Part shown: positions 5,041-5,396 of the stretch, piece after piece
How the letters are laid out: every line of letters starts with the position of its first letter
Numbering within the stretch: the stretch's first letter is position 1
Assembly: GCA_021825955.1 (NCBI GenBank)
Contig: JAKAEH010000076.1
Coordinates: 1 to 5,396 of the forward strand
Length of the DNA stretch: 5,396 nucleotides
Direction of reading: 5' to 3'
From: a bacterium
GTDB lineage: Bacteria > Patescibacteria > Microgenomatia > Levybacterales > UBA12049
Translations under genes and position numbers: made by a program
The notes under the pieces: model-generated
The model's input: only the letters and a program-made list of their open reading frames with translations
What the model was told of the DNA's origin: nothing
Databases searched by the model: none

Positions 5041-5396
5041 ATGAAGTTTAAACTTAAATCGGATTTCAAACCCACAGGCGACCAGCCCGATGCTATAGAA
5101 AAGCTTACCCAAAGCATTGAGAAAAAGAATAACCATCAGGTTTTGCTGGGTGTAACAGGAAGCGGCAAAACTTTTACGATGGCGAATGTTATACAAAATA
5201 TACAAAAACCTACCCTTGTTATTTCTCACAACAAAACATTGGCAGGCCAGCTTTACCAGGAATTCAGGGATTTTTTTCCGAATAATGCGGTTTGTTATTT
5301 CGTTTCGTATTACGATTATTATCAGCCCGAAGCATATATTCCTCAAAGTGATACCTATATAGAAAAAGAGGTTGAAATTAACGAAGAAATAGACAA
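5041..5396 (+). CDS. uvrB: Excinuclease ABC subunit UvrB, N-terminal part (cut by window end)
   Basis: Damage-verification helicase-like subunit of the UvrABC nucleotide-excision-repair complex. Only the first 118 codons, of about 660-670 usual, lie in the window and the frame is open at the edge. Visible: the N-terminal F-x-P-x-x-DQP-x-AI signature (9-19); Walker A in [17 protein letters not shown] with Lys43; the helicase block [15 protein letters not shown] (61-75; NKTLA is universal, the preceding SH is APN in E. coli); and the UvrB-specific beta-hairpin [20 protein letters not shown] (90-109), which inserts between DNA strands. ATG at 5041 gives the exact family N-terminus ([16 protein letters not shown]). 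No Shine-Dalgarno precedes it. A TATAAT lies 45 bases upstream and an imperfect 16-base inverted repeat ends 6 bases before the start, so SOS control by neighbouring lexA is plausible. Confidence 0.97.
   Translation, partial: MKFKLKSDFKPTGDQPDAIEKLTQSIEKKNNHQVLLGVTGSGKTFTMANVIQNIQKPTLVISHNKTLAGQLYQEFRDFFPNNAVCYFVSYYDYYQPEAYIPQSDTYIEKEVEINEEID

Noticed and set aside
5031..5041. TAGAAT (5031-5036) as a -10 for a leaderless uvrB transcript.
   Set aside because: It would start transcription at about 5042-5044, just past the ATG's first base, and has no -35; TATAAT at 4990 is a better candidate.
5020..5346. Minus-strand 108-residue open frame over the uvrB start.
   Set aside because: The plus strand encodes an unmistakable UvrB N-terminus here; the opposite frame has no recognisable motif.

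Overview
This is a compact, AT-rich bacterial segment with five complete or 3'-partial genes plus the start of a sixth. All are recognisable housekeeping or DNA-repair genes. The gene content, very short spacings, general lack of Shine-Dalgarno sequences and sequence flavour suggest a Candidate Phyla Radiation (Patescibacteria) genome, perhaps of the Microgenomates group. The flavour includes an enolase with ILNAKGLPTVE and KFGSPVRGERVAKYN, a UvrB with VISHNKTL, and an RsmI lacking its C-terminal tail. This placement is inference from resemblance, not a computed result. All reading frames are open under the standard bacterial code, and TGA is used as a true stop by rsmI, so no UGA recoding is seen.

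Layout: (1) bases 3-1691 (+) hold the C-terminal two thirds of phosphoenolpyruvate synthase, followed after one base by enolase (1693-2952, +). These two enzymes share PEP and form a lower-glycolysis/gluconeogenesis operon. (2) rsmI (2944-3645, -), a 16S rRNA ribose methyltransferase, converges on enolase with a 9-base overlap. (3) A DedA-family membrane protein (3655-4281, +) diverges from rsmI with only 9 bases between the two start codons, so the promoter of each gene must lie inside the other's coding region. (4) lexA (4283-4912, -) converges on dedA with one base between the stop codons. (5) A 128-base divergent control region (4913-5040) separates lexA from uvrB (5041 onward, +, cut by the window end). 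It holds a near-consensus lexA promoter, a perfect TATAAT facing uvrB, and inverted repeats that are candidate operators.

lexA and uvrB form a plausible SOS pair: the repressor keeps all its self-cleavage residues and faces a nucleotide-excision-repair gene across a shared control region. There is no gene-free stretch over 300 bases and I see no RNA genes, mobile elements, CRISPR arrays or phage genes. Nothing here looks like an undescribed multi-gene system. The points most worth a second look are the candidate SOS operators, the interlocked rsmI/dedA start region, the variant enolase signature, the DedA Arg-to-Lys changes, and the first ~20 bases, which do not fit the gene they lie in.
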